A stretch of 64,000 bases of DNA from an uncultured Flavobacteriales bacterium (lineage in GTDB: Bacteria > Bacteroidota > Bacteroidia > Flavobacteriales > BACL11). The DNA lies in the NCBI GenBank assembly GCA_943788405.1, contig CALSQD010000002.1:422850-486849 (forward strand), given 5' to 3'. Shown here one piece after another: positions 18,466 through 27,061 of this stretch (positions are counted from its first letter, which is position 1; the number at the start of each line of letters is the position of its first letter). Made by a program: the position numbers and the translations under genes. Under the pieces are notes generated by a model. That model had not been told where the DNA came from. It worked only from the letters and a program-made list of their open reading frames with translations, and searched no databases.

Positions 18466-19533
18466 TTGAAAGTATATACTGATATAGCTAAGGTAAAAGC
18501 GGAATGGGATAGATTTAATGTAAGTGATTTTATTCATAGTACTTTCTTAGAGGTCTTTTATATTAATCACCCAAAAATAAAGCATCTCTTTGTAATTAAC
18601 AAAGATATGAGGCTATACGCCCATATTTTTGAATTACGTTTTGATAAAATAGTACGCTATTTGAGGAATAAGAGATTAGGGTTATTTGTAAAATTTTTAA
18701 AGTTTGATGTTCTTTATCTTACAAATTCATTCATTACCAATATACCTGCTTTTGCTTCAAAGAATAAGATTAATCTTGATAAATTTCTTTCTGTTCTTCA
18801 ATATAATTATACACTATTAGTTCTTCCTGATTTTGTTTTTAATAATATTACTACTGAAAAAAATGAGTTCTGCAAAATTGAGGTTGAGGGAGATATGGTT
18901 CTTGAAATACATAATAAGTGGTTTAACATAGATAGCTATGTCTCAGATTTTAGAAAAAAGTATAGAAAGAAGATTAAGAAATTTTTGCATTCAAGCAGTG
19001 AAATAGAAATTAGGCCTATGAATACTAATGATCTAGTAGTCTATTCTGATAAAATAAAAGATCTATTCTCTGAGGTGATAAATGAATCGAAATTTACTGG
19101 GCCGTTATTTAATACAGATTCTTTTTTATCATTGATTAAAAAAGATATTTTTAAAGTGTATGGTTATTTTATCAATAATGATTTAATTGCGTTCTCATCT
19201 GAAATACATCAAGATAAGGTCCTTTATTCTTATTATGTAGGTTTTGATAAGTCATTAAATAAGACGTTTTCTATATATGCTAGGATATTACTCGAAACTA
19301 TTAACAATGCAATAGTACTTAAAAAGGATAAAGTTGTCTTTGGAAGAACTGCCAATGAATTTAAGAGTAATTTTGGAGCTAAACCAATTAAGTCTTATGT
19401 ATATGTTAAAGCAAGCAATAGATATCTGAGTATTATACTTAACCCAATTTTAAAAAGGTTATCTATTAAAAAGTGGACAAAAAGAAGTCCTTTTAAAGAT
19501 GCTCATAAAATAATTAATAAACCTACTCATTAA
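18466..19533 (+). CDS. GNAT/BioF2-like acyltransferase (peptidogalycan/FemAB-like fold)
   Basis: A 355-residue soluble protein read from a TTG five bases after the metallophosphoesterase stop; no ATG occurs until residue 48. The C-terminal half resembles the BioF2-like/Acetyltransf_6 group: FRKKYRKKIKKFL, then a GYFINNDLIAFSSEI strand, LYSYYVGFDKSLNKT, and FGRTANEFKSNFGAKP, a motif shared with many Bacteroidota GNAT proteins of unknown substrate. The last codons (CCT ACT CAT TAA) lie inside the stem-loop of module copy D, so stop codon and terminator overlap. Function not assigned. Confidence 0.75.
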   Translation: MKVYTDIAKVKAEWDRFNVSDFIHSTFLEVFYINHPKIKHLFVINKDMRLYAHIFELRFDKIVRYLRNKRLGLFVKFLKFDVLYLTNSFITNIPAFASKNKINLDKFLSVLQYNYTLLVLPDFVFNNITTEKNEFCKIEVEGDMVLEIHNKWFNIDSYVSDFRKKYRKKIKKFLHSSSEIEIRPMNTNDLVVYSDKIKDLFSEVINESKFTGPLFNTDSFLSLIKKDIFKVYGYFINNDLIAFSSEIHQDKVLYSYYVGFDKSLNKTFSIYARILLETINNAIVLKKDKVVFGRTANEFKSNFGAKPIKSYVYVKASNRYLSIILNPILKRLSIKKWTKRSPFKDAHKIINKPTH

Positions 19534-19590
19534 GTGGGTTTTATTTTTGGCAGACCTCTCGGTCCTTATTTCTAACTTCTTTGTGAATTT
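19521..19590 (+). repeat. Intergenic module, copy D
   Basis: ACCTACT/AGTGGGT stem with a T-G wobble, T run, AGACCTCTCGGTCC hairpin and TATTTCTAACTTC. The terminator begins within the coding end of the preceding acyltransferase gene. The conserved AGAAAATTATT part is missing. Confidence 0.85.
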
Positions 19591-19631
19591 GAATAATTCG
19601 ATATAATCGCAAATCATTTGCGTTTTTTTAT

Positions 19632-19639
19632 TATTTTTG
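19632..19639 (+). promoter_or_regulatory. -7 element four bases before the His-rich protein start
   Basis: TATTTTTG, then TAAG, then the GTG start at 19644. It supports GTG as the real start and a leaderless message for the metal-uptake set. Confidence 0.5.
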
Positions 19640-19643
19640 TAAG

Positions 19644-20027
19644 GTGAATAAAAGTAAAAAAATAATTAAAGGGGGCACTAGTATTCTAATGTTGGCTATT
19701 TATTTATTTAGCTCTTTATCTATTCTTTCATCTCACAATCATGATGACGATAACCATCATCATCATCATCAGGATTTACCAATTTGCGAGAATTTTGATG
19801 ATAATTCTTTTAATACTTCTGATTGCTCTCACGAATCTCACATAATAAGTTCAGAAGAAAGTTGCCCTTTATGTGATCATTTTTCTAATTGCAAACCAGC
19901 AATATTAGATAATATGTTTGACACTGTTTCAGAATCATTTACTGTAAAGGAAGTTCAATTATTTACTTCACTTTACTTAATTGATACAAATAATACTCGA
20001 AACAAATCCCCACCTTTCATAATATAG
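19644..20027 (+). CDS. Small exported His/Cys-rich protein, probable metal binder
   Basis: 127 residues from a GTG start. A hydrophobic N-terminal segment (about 14-30) is followed by NHDDDNHHHHHQD (about 32-44), a second His/Glu/Ser region and CPLCDHFSNC (about 74-83). His runs with paired Cys are common in small proteins placed before outer-membrane receptors for zinc, copper or nickel in Bacteroidota. It is directly followed by a TonB-dependent receptor and a lipoprotein with similar Cys/His features. I infer metal capture or sensing; the exact metal cannot be read from sequence. Confidence 0.7.
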   Translation: MNKSKKIIKGGTSILMLAIYLFSSLSILSSHNHDDDNHHHHHQDLPICENFDDNSFNTSDCSHESHIISSEESCPLCDHFSNCKPAILDNMFDTVSESFTVKEVQLFTSLYLIDTNNTRNKSPPFII

Positions 20028-20118
20028 ATTTATTAATTCTAGATGTAAATTACATTCTAGTAATTCTTAGCCACAATAGTTAAGACTAAATTTATCCATT
20101 TTAATTTATTTTTATTTT

Positions 20119-22335
20119 ATGAAAATTTTTATTCTTTCATCATTTTTTATGATGAGTTTTTTTACACTTTTTTCACAAACAAAGGGTATTGTATTAGATC
20201 CTAATAATAAGCCACTTAATAAAGTTAACATATTGTTTTCAGATCAGAACATACTATTATTTAGTAATGAAGATGGTGAGTTTGTTACTGAATTAGATAT
20301 TCCTAACAACAGCTATATTAGTTTTTATAAGGATGGGTATTCCTCTAAGACTCTTAAGTATAATTCTGGTGTAGAATTAACGATTATTCTTGATAAACTT
20401 CATGTTATTTTAGATGAGGTTGGTGTTATTGAATCTTATTCTGAGTTAGGAAATAGTAGATTAATAAATATTGATAAAAAATCATTGAGTACTCAAAACT
20501 CTATTTCTATTATTGATGATATTGCAGAACTAAGTGGCGTAGATATGATTTCTTCAGGATTAGGAATTCAGAAAGTTGTTGTTAGAGGTTTGTCTGGAAT
20601 GCGTGTTGTTACTTACTTAAATGGAATGCAGATTAATAATCAACAATGGGCTAATGATCATGGTATAGGTTTCACTGATTTAGGTTTAAGTGAAGTAGAA
20701 TTAATTAAGGGATCAAGTGCATTAAAGTATGGGTCTGAAGCAATTGGTGGGTTACTATATTTTAAAGATGCTCCATTTATTGCTAATGATAAATTAAAAG
20801 GCTTTATTTCTACAGGATTTAACAATAGCAGCATTTTAAGTAATAATAAATTTGGTGTAAAATTTAATAAAAAGAATTTATTTTTTAATATATATGGTCA
20901 GTATGCAATTTCATCAGATTATCGACTCCCCGACAATACTTATCTTTTTAACTCAAGATTCAAACAGAATGCCATTAAATTCTCTTTGGGATATAGATAT
21001 AAGAATTGGCAAAATATTTTTAGGGCCCAAATTCATAATGAACTTCCTGGTATACCAGGCCATGTTCATGGAGATCCTTCTAAGGTTGATATTAACGCTA
21101 TAACATCTATTGAATTAGATTTAGCCGAAGACTTCAGCATAAAGAAGCCATGGCAGGTTGTAAATAATAAACTGCTGATTTATGAGGCTAATTATATGCT
21201 TAATAATTTAAAATTTGAATTCTATGCAGGTCACTTTTTAAATAATTTAAAGGAGTATGGTGAAAAATTAACAAGACCTGCTTTTGATCTTAACCTTTCC
21301 AATACTCTCTTGTCTTCAAATATCAGATATATTTCTGAAAAATTAACTCTGCAAATAGGCTCTCAATTTGTTTTACAAGAAAATACGAATAATATTAACG
21401 ATAGGTTAGCACCTGATGCATCTTCTTTTAATTTAGGGCCTTATGCATTAATAGAGTATGAGAAAGATAATTTTGGAGTAAACTCTGGTATACGATATGA
21501 TTATAAAAGACTAAGCTCAGATGATAGGGTTTTAGATTTAGATTATGACAATTCATTTAATAGTACCAGCTTTTCTTCAGGGATATATTATAGATTTATT
21601 GATCATATTTTTAGAATGACATTCTCTGGAGCTTACAGATCCCCTCATGTTTCTGAATTGTTTTCGGATGGGGTTCATCATGGTACTAGTAGATATGAAA
21701 TTGGAGACAAGAAATTGGGAATAGAATATGCTAATCAGTTAGACCTTAAATATCAGTGGTCTAACGACCATTTAGGTATTGTTGTAAATCCATTTATTCA
21801 GAATATATCAGATTTCATTTCTTTAAATCCTACAGATTCGGTTATATCAGGATATAAGGTTTACAATTATATGCAGTATGATAAAGTTGAGATTAATGGT
21901 GTCGAGATGAACTTACATTATCACCCACATCAATTACACAATTTGCATTTTGAACAATCATATTCTTTTTTGCAAGCTAGAAATAAGAACAGTAAATATG
22001 GTTTAGCATTAGTTCCAGCCAATAGTGTAAAGACTAAAATATTATTTAAATTTAATGATTATGATAGGTTATTAAAGTTATATGATATTTCAATTTATCA
22101 TATATATAAATTTAAGCAAGATAATTATGCTGAATATGAAGAATTAACAGACTCATATAATGTTATAAACCTTCAGTTAGGGATCAAGCTTAATTCTCAA
22201 TTACATTGTTCTTTAGGTGTAAATAATATTCTTAATGAAACTTATACCCCACATATCTCAAGAGTGAGAGGGATAGCAGGTGGGGTTCCAAATCCTGGAA
22301 AATCCGCTAATATTAATTTAAAATATGAATTTTAA
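20119..22335 (+). CDS. TonB-dependent receptor, probably for a metal
   Basis: An intact 738-residue outer-membrane receptor: signal peptide (about 1-19), carboxypeptidase-like regulatory domain (about 22-95, KGIVLDPNNKPLNKVNILFS), plug (about 105-215, with VVVRGLSGMRVVTYLNGMQI and VELIKGSSALKYGSEAIGGL) and a 22-strand-type barrel ending in NLKYEF. The loop GIPGHVHGDPSKVD and the segment DGVHHGTSRYEIG are His-rich and resemble receptors of the zinc/copper group (ZnuD-like). Flanked by a His-rich small protein and a Cys/His lipoprotein, it most likely imports a transition metal ion or its complex with energy from TonB. Confidence 0.88.
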   Translation: MKIFILSSFFMMSFFTLFSQTKGIVLDPNNKPLNKVNILFSDQNILLFSNEDGEFVTELDIPNNSYISFYKDGYSSKTLKYNSGVELTIILDKLHVILDEVGVIESYSELGNSRLINIDKKSLSTQNSISIIDDIAELSGVDMISSGLGIQKVVVRGLSGMRVVTYLNGMQINNQQWANDHGIGFTDLGLSEVELIKGSSALKYGSEAIGGLLYFKDAPFIANDKLKGFISTGFNNSSILSNNKFGVKFNKKNLFFNIYGQYAISSDYRLPDNTYLFNSRFKQNAIKFSLGYRYKNWQNIFRAQIHNELPGIPGHVHGDPSKVDINAITSIELDLAEDFSIKKPWQVVNNKLLIYEANYMLNNLKFEFYAGHFLNNLKEYGEKLTRPAFDLNLSNTLLSSNIRYISEKLTLQIGSQFVLQENTNNINDRLAPDASSFNLGPYALIEYEKDNFGVNSGIRYDYKRLSSDDRVLDLDYDNSFNSTSFSSGIYYRFIDHIFRMTFSGAYRSPHVSELFSDGVHHGTSRYEIGDKKLGIEYANQLDLKYQWSNDHLGIVVNPFIQNISDFISLNPTDSVISGYKVYNYMQYDKVEINGVEMNLHYHPHQLHNLHFEQSYSFLQARNKNSKYGLALVPANSVKTKILFKFNDYDRLLKLYDISIYHIYKFKQDNYAEYEELTDSYNVINLQLGIKLNSQLHCSLGVNNILNETYTPHISRVRGIAGGVPNPGKSANINLKYEF

Positions 22336-22367
22336 CTAAGTACTCTGATGAGCTTTTAATAAGCGAA

Positions 22368-22387
22368 ACACCTAATTAAATAGGTGT
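22368..22387 (+). other. Hairpin between receptor and lipoprotein genes
   Basis: ACACCTA and TAGGTGT form a seven-base-pair stem with a six-base loop and no T run. It may limit read-through or protect the receptor mRNA end; 28 bases separate it from the lipoprotein ATG. Confidence 0.5.
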
Positions 22388-22415
22388 CAGTATTAATAAT
22401 TTAAAAAAAAATAAA

Positions 22416-22754
22416 ATGAAAAAAACAAATTTATTAACCTTAGCAGTACTATCTTCAGTGCTAGTATTTACCTCTTGCTCAAAAGATGATGATACTGCTG
22501 AACTTTGTGCTGAGTGTCATATTGCCTTACCTGATAAGTCAGAGACAATATGGGATATTGCATCTCCTTCTGGAGATGAAGATTTTTGTGGTGACGAGTT
22601 GACTGAGGTAGAGGCAACAGATGCTACTTACACTGTTACAGATACTTTGTATGCAGATGGTACAGGAGAAATACTTTTACCAGGTGAATATGGACCAGGA
22701 AGTGCTAATTCACAATATGAAATTCATTGTGGTGAGGAACATGAAGATCATTAA
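22416..22754 (+). CDS. Small lipoprotein with Cys/His clusters, probable metal binder
   Basis: 112 residues. The N-terminus is a lipoprotein signal (MKKTNLLTLAVLSSVLVFTSC, lipidated Cys21) followed by an acidic spacer. CAECH near residue 31 and the C-terminal HCGEEHEDH provide possible soft-metal ligands. It comes 80 bases after the TonB receptor and before module copy E, so it closes a three-gene unit (His-rich protein, receptor, lipoprotein). I do not know a named family. Confidence 0.7.
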   Translation: MKKTNLLTLAVLSSVLVFTSCSKDDDTAELCAECHIALPDKSETIWDIASPSGDEDFCGDELTEVEATDATYTVTDTLYADGTGEILLPGEYGPGSANSQYEIHCGEEHEDH

Positions 22755-22800
22755 TATTTAAATATTTGATTAATAATTAAATAATAATTCTTCATCTTTA

Positions 22801-22871
22801 AAGCCCACTCAATGAGTGGGCTTTATTTTTGGTGGGCCTCTCGGTCCTAAGTTCGAACTTTTTTAGAAAAT
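22801..22871 (+). repeat. Intergenic module, copy E
   Basis: AAGCCCACTC/GAGTGGGCTT stem, in which the outer A-T pair of other copies is replaced by G-C on both sides (a compensating change), then GGGCCTCTCGGTCC and the perfect palindrome AAGTTCGAACTT. The promoter part is diverged; about 90 more bases separate it from the next ATG. Confidence 0.9.
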
Positions 22872-22963
22872 TAAAATAATTAGAAACTTCACCCTCAGGC
22901 GTGAAATGAATTTTAGATATTTGTCGCATAATTGCATCATTATTAATTATAAAACTAAAAATT

Positions 22964-23611
22964 ATGAAAAAAACTTTACTAACATTAGCTATTGCTTTAG
23001 GTCTAGCTCTAACTACAAAAGCACAGGTTATAACTTGTGTTCCTTGTGATCAAATATCTATGGTTGTAAATGTAGGTAGTGATACTACTTCACTCAATGT
23101 CTATCATGCAGGTCAATATCTAACACATCCTCAAGAACATAATATTTTTACATGGGAATTTACAGATAATCAAGGCAATATTATTTCTCAAGACACTTTA
23201 ATTGATGAAGCATTTTATTCATTTTCTCACAACTTTCCAATTACAGATACAATGAATGTAACTGTTTATCTAAGAAATGATTCGGCTAATTTGGATAGCT
23301 GGTATATTAATCAAGGATTACCCACTAATGGTAATTCAATTAACTGTCTTTTTGAAGATAAAATATATTGGATGACAGGCGAATATCCATCAGGTACTCC
23401 TTGGGGAAGATGGGAGTTTGTTACTGGTGATTATTCTAATCCAGGAGTAGACTTGAATGTTGTTTTAGCTGTTGATGATTTCTCTTTACAAAAGAAAGAA
23501 CTTGTAAAAATTGTTGATATTCTTGGCAGAGAAACAACTTTTAAAAATAATCACATATTGTTTTATATCTATAGTGACGGATCTACAGAAAGAAAATATA
23601 TTTCAAAATAA
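22964..23611 (+). CDS. Secreted protein of unknown function with sorting tail
   Basis: 215 residues with a signal peptide (MKKTLLTLAIALGLALTTKAQ). The body (about 22-175) contains CVPCDQ near the mature N-terminus and W-x-F-T-D-N-Q-G-N strands like the repeats of the 414-residue protein at 7.5 kb, so a single Ig-like domain is plausible. Residues about 180-215 are the short tail (LVKIVDILGRET...FYIYSDGSTERKYISK), in a more diverged form. The gene runs directly into the TPR-HTH gene (TAA then TTG), a tight coupling that suggests a regulator and its secreted partner. Confidence 0.7.
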   Translation: MKKTLLTLAIALGLALTTKAQVITCVPCDQISMVVNVGSDTTSLNVYHAGQYLTHPQEHNIFTWEFTDNQGNIISQDTLIDEAFYSFSHNFPITDTMNVTVYLRNDSANLDSWYINQGLPTNGNSINCLFEDKIYWMTGEYPSGTPWGRWEFVTGDYSNPGVDLNVVLAVDDFSLQKKELVKIVDILGRETTFKNNHILFYIYSDGSTERKYISK

Positions 23612-25228
23612 TTGAAGAATCTATATTTTTTATTATTAGTATTTCTTACTTTAAATAGTCAATATCTTTATTCTAATCAAGCAGATACTTTAAGATTAAT
23701 TTGGGAAAATGAAGAGCTAACAGATTCGCTTAGATTTGCAGCATTGGATGAATTTCATGTTTTATTCTCCCTTGTTATGCCTGACTCTACTCTAAGTGTA
23801 CTTGATTATTATCATGAGTTAGCAATTTCAAAAGGTGCAGATCGACAAGTGTATAGGTCAGCAGTTAGAAAAGGAAATATTCTCAGACACCAAGATCGAA
23901 TTGAAGAAGCGAGAACACATTATTATGAAGCACTAATTATAGCGAAAAAAATGAATAATGCTAGATTAGAAGCTATCATTATTGGAAACTTTGGTAATCT
24001 TCATTTAGATCAAGGTGAATATTTTGAATCTATAAAAAGATATAACGAAGCAAAGAAAATTTTCTCTACTGAAGATGATAAGCTTGGTGAAGCTAGAATG
24101 CTAAATGGTATTGGGGCGATTAATTCCCAGATAGGCAATAATGATATTGCTTTAGTTCATTATGAAATGGCATTAAATATTTATAAAGAATTAGATACTA
24201 AAAATATTTCTTATCCTATTCTAAACAGCACAACAATATTAATGAATATAGGTCTCTTGTATACTAAAGAGAACTTACTAATTAAGGCAGAAGCATCATT
24301 TCTTGAAGCTCTTAAAATACTTAAGCCCTATAATTACAAAATTTATATTTTAGGATGCTACAATACATTGGCTCGAATATATTTAGAATTAAATCAAATA
24401 GAAAATAGCTTGCTCTTTGCTAATAAAAGTTTTGAGATAGCTAAAGAGTTAGATACCCAAAGTGGAATTTTAGAGTCTAAAATTTTACTTACTACAATCA
24501 ATTATCAGCTTAATAAAGATAAATCTATAGAGCAGTTAGCAAATATTTTTGAGTCAGTTAGTGCAAATGGATCTTTAGAAATGAAAAGAGAAGTTTCTGA
24601 ATTGCTCTATATAGGATATAAAGCTCAAAATAGATTAGATTTATCTCTTAAAATGTATGAACTTTATAATTTATACAATGATAGTATTCAAAAGAATATT
24701 GACAGTTATTCAATAGCTAGAGAAAATGTAAAAAATGAATACGAAAAAATATTGTTTGAATCTCAACTAGAAAATGAGAAAGAGAAAAACATTCTTAAAT
24801 TAAATCAAATTAAGAAAATAGCTTTTATAATTTTTATCTCAATAGTTTTAATACTCTTATTAATTTACTTTATTGTATTAAATAATAAAAAAAGTAATAG
24901 AAATAGAGATGCTTTGTTAGAGGAGATTAAATTTCTTAAAGAAAACAAGCTTGGTACTATTCTCGATTCCAATAAATTTGAATTGTCTAAGCAAAAAATA
25001 GACAATTATTTAAGTAGAGAATTAAATGAAACAGATTGGAAAGTTCTTTTACTATTATTAGACAACCCAATGGTACTAAATAAAGAGATTGCTGAAAAGT
25101 CTAATATGAGTATTGATGGTATTGGTTCTTCATTACGAAGAATGTATGAGTACTTTGAGATTAATGAAACTAAATATAAGAAAGTTGCCTTAATTCATAA
25201 GGCAGTTAATATTTCTGAAAGAATATAA
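23612..25228 (+). CDS. TPR-membrane-HTH regulator
   Basis: 538 residues from a TTG directly after the stop of the preceding gene. Order of parts: signal/anchor (about 1-21), at least six tetratricopeptide repeats (about 60-370, e.g. NFGNLHLDQGEYFESIKRYNEAKKI split over a helix pair), one membrane helix (about 398-421), a short coiled coil, and a C-terminal helix-turn-helix (about 465-538: DWKVLLLLLDNP, NKEIAEKSNMSIDGIGSSLRR). This build is common in Bacteroidota, where periplasmic TPRs are thought to sense a partner and the cytoplasmic LuxR-like HTH to act on DNA. Targets unknown. Confidence 0.82.
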   Translation: MKNLYFLLLVFLTLNSQYLYSNQADTLRLIWENEELTDSLRFAALDEFHVLFSLVMPDSTLSVLDYYHELAISKGADRQVYRSAVRKGNILRHQDRIEEARTHYYEALIIAKKMNNARLEAIIIGNFGNLHLDQGEYFESIKRYNEAKKIFSTEDDKLGEARMLNGIGAINSQIGNNDIALVHYEMALNIYKELDTKNISYPILNSTTILMNIGLLYTKENLLIKAEASFLEALKILKPYNYKIYILGCYNTLARIYLELNQIENSLLFANKSFEIAKELDTQSGILESKILLTTINYQLNKDKSIEQLANIFESVSANGSLEMKREVSELLYIGYKAQNRLDLSLKMYELYNLYNDSIQKNIDSYSIARENVKNEYEKILFESQLENEKEKNILKLNQIKKIAFIIFISIVLILLLIYFIVLNNKKSNRNRDALLEEIKFLKENKLGTILDSNKFELSKQKIDNYLSRELNETDWKVLLLLLDNPMVLNKEIAEKSNMSIDGIGSSLRRMYEYFEINETKYKKVALIHKAVNISERI

Positions 25229-25229
25229 A

Positions 25230-25311
25230 AAGAAACCCACTCAAATGAGTGGGTTTCTTTTTGGTGGGCCTTACGGTCCTCAGTTTCGAACTTTTTTAAG
25301 GAATTGAGTAA
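25230..25311 (+). repeat. Intergenic module, copy F
   Basis: AAACCCACTCA/TGAGTGGGTTT with a T run, GGGCCTTACGGTCC, CAGTTTCGAACTTTTTT and GAATTGAGTAAG. It ends the TPR-HTH unit, and its right part overlaps the 3' end of the minus-strand membrane protein gene, so no promoter is used here. Confidence 0.9.
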
Positions 25312-25763
25312 GGACTTGGAATTTTAGATAGATCCATCATTGCATACTTTAATGATAAAATAGCAAGAATGAAAACCCCAATTAGAATATTTTTCATGCG
25401 ATCTTCTTTACTAAAATTTTCATTTATTTTAGTGTAATAGTTACTTATAATATATATGGGAGTTATACCAAAAAGAGATATTGTTACACTCCAAGAAATA
25501 AGAAAATTAGCAAAAGGCCAATGCATTATTTTGAATAGAACACCAATTATTAATGTGCTAAGAAAAAAGCCTGCTATTGAGTGAATTATTTTTTTCTCTT
25601 TTAATTGAGAAAAAATAATAGAAGGCATGAAAATTAAAGAGAAGATCAAGAACCCTGATGTTAATACTACTGCTGCTCCTTGAAGATGGAATGCTTTTAA
25701 TAAACATCCAGCAATAATAATTATAGATGACGTAATTCCTATCTTTTCATTTAGATTATTCAT
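25296..25763 (-). CDS. GldL-like membrane protein
   Basis: 155 residues from the ATG at 25763 (MNNLNEKIGITSS...); a longer frame to 25787 would begin inside the hairpin of module copy G. Five hydrophobic helices are visible. FKIMHWPFANFLI and GCLLKAFHLQGAAVV resemble the paired K-[IL]-[ML]-H-[WL]-P-G-A-N segments of the gliding/secretion motor protein GldL, although the cytoplasmic half of GldL is absent. Similar short proteins occur in Bacteroidota outside the gld locus and their function is unknown. It is one of two minus-strand genes in the island and stands alone between copies F and G. Confidence 0.65.
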   Translation of the reverse strand: MNNLNEKIGITSSIIIIAGCLLKAFHLQGAAVVLTSGFLIFSLIFMPSIIFSQLKEKKIIHSIAGFFLSTLIIGVLFKIMHWPFANFLISWSVTISLFGITPIYIISNYYTKINENFSKEDRMKNILIGVFILAILSLKYAMMDLSKIPSPYSIP

Positions 25764-25782
25764 GATGCTAATATATAAAAAA

Positions 25783-25867
25783 AACACTTTAATTGAGTGG
25801 GTTTCTTTTTGGTGGACCTCTACGGTCCTAATTTCGAACTTTTTCAGAAAATTATTTCATAATTTTG
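25783..25867 (+). repeat. Intergenic module, copy G, with promoter
   Basis: A weak terminator half (CACTTTAATTGAGTGGG), GGACCTCTACGGTCC, AATTTCGAACTTTTTCAGAA and TAATTTTG at 25860-25867. Four bases after that element stands an ATG (25872) that opens only a six-codon frame; the esterase ATG follows at 25894. Confidence 0.9.
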
Positions 25868-25893
25868 TAACATGAAAATTAAAACATTATAAA

Positions 25894-26967
25894 ATGAAGC
25901 ATAAATCCAGAAAAATAATAACAAAACGACTTATTTCACTCTTAATATTTATTACTACTATTAATGTGAGCTTCGCTCAAGGATACATTAGCGAAACTAT
26001 ACAGCATGATGGTTTAATAAGAGAATATAGCATTTATGTTCCAGCAAGTTATGATGGAACTACAAATTTTCCTTTGCTATTTAATTTACATGGAGGAGGT
26101 GGTACAAATTCCGTTTGGCAAGCATCTTCCGACATGAGACCTATTGCCGACACTGCTGATTTCATTCTAGTTTATCCCCAAGCACGTCCTGACCCAAGTG
26201 ACGGAAACTCTTTTAACTGGATTCCTAAAGTCCCAGGTACTTTTGATGATGTGCCCTTTTTTAGTTCATTGATAGATACGATTGCTAGTAATTATCAAAT
26301 AGACCAGAACAAAATATATGCTTGTGGGTATTCCTTAGGAGGAGATATGACCTTTGAACTTGGATGTAAGCTCAATAACAGAATTGCAGCTATAGCTCCA
26401 GTAGCTAGAACCATGCAAGCCAATCCAAATAGTTTTTGCTCTCCGGCGCATCCCACTGGAGTTCTTACAATACTTGGTACGGATGACTTTGTTTCTCCAT
26501 ACAATGGAATCGTATTTGGCGGTATAGAATATTATATTTCCGCAGCAGCAACACATAGATATTGGGCAACGCATAACAATTGTGATACAACTGCTGCTGT
26601 TAATATTGTAAGTCCAAGTGTTGAGCGATATACTTGGTCAACTGCATCAGGTTGTGCCTACCTGGAGGAATTAAAAGTGATAGGAGGAGGACATGATTGG
26701 CCTGGAAGTTTTGGTAATATGACGATTGATGCAAATATTGAGATTTGGAAATTTGTTTCACGTTATGACATCAACGGATTAATTGGCTGTATAACTACAT
26801 CTATCAACGAAAATAATGTACAGAATGATAATAAGGTATTTCCAAATAATAAGCAATTGATTAAGATAGTAGACTTATTGGGAAGAGCGTCTAAAGATTT
26901 GAAGAGCCAACCTCTCTTTTATATTTATGATGATGGAACGGTGGAGAAGAAAATAATTCTTGAATAA
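25894..26967 (+). CDS. Secreted PHB depolymerase/LpqC-type esterase with sorting tail
   Basis: 357 residues with a signal peptide (about 1-29). Alpha/beta-hydrolase motifs: LHGGGG (oxyanion, about 64-69), ACGYSLGGDM (nucleophile Ser in GYSLG), LGTDDFVSPYNG (acid) and GGGHDWPGS (His). It is homologous to the esterase at 2.4 kb. The last 37 residues (LIKIVDLLGRAS...FYIYDDGTVEKKIILE) are the compact tail. PHB depolymerase-like secreted esterases cleave polyester or feruloyl-type ester bonds; the substrate is not known. It is a single unit between module copies G and H. Confidence 0.88.
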   Translation: MKHKSRKIITKRLISLLIFITTINVSFAQGYISETIQHDGLIREYSIYVPASYDGTTNFPLLFNLHGGGGTNSVWQASSDMRPIADTADFILVYPQARPDPSDGNSFNWIPKVPGTFDDVPFFSSLIDTIASNYQIDQNKIYACGYSLGGDMTFELGCKLNNRIAAIAPVARTMQANPNSFCSPAHPTGVLTILGTDDFVSPYNGIVFGGIEYYISAAATHRYWATHNNCDTTAAVNIVSPSVERYTWSTASGCAYLEELKVIGGGHDWPGSFGNMTIDANIEIWKFVSRYDINGLIGCITTSINENNVQNDNKVFPNNKQLIKIVDLLGRASKDLKSQPLFYIYDDGTVEKKIILE

Positions 26968-26969
26968 AT

Positions 26970-27057
26970 AAAAACCCACTCAAATAAGTGGGTTTCTTTT
27001 TGGTGGGCCTTTCGGTCCTTATTTCGAACTTTTTTAGAAAACTATTGAGTAAGTTTG
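26970..27057 (+). repeat. Intergenic module, copy H, with promoter
   Basis: ACCCACT/AGTGGGT terminator stem with T run, GGGCCTTTCGGTCC, TATTTCGAACTTTTTTAGAA, ACTATTGAG and TAAGTTTG at 27050-27057. The promoter element is four bases before the next ATG. The coding end just upstream is also shared with other tailed genes. Confidence 0.93.
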
Positions 27058-27061
27058 CTAA

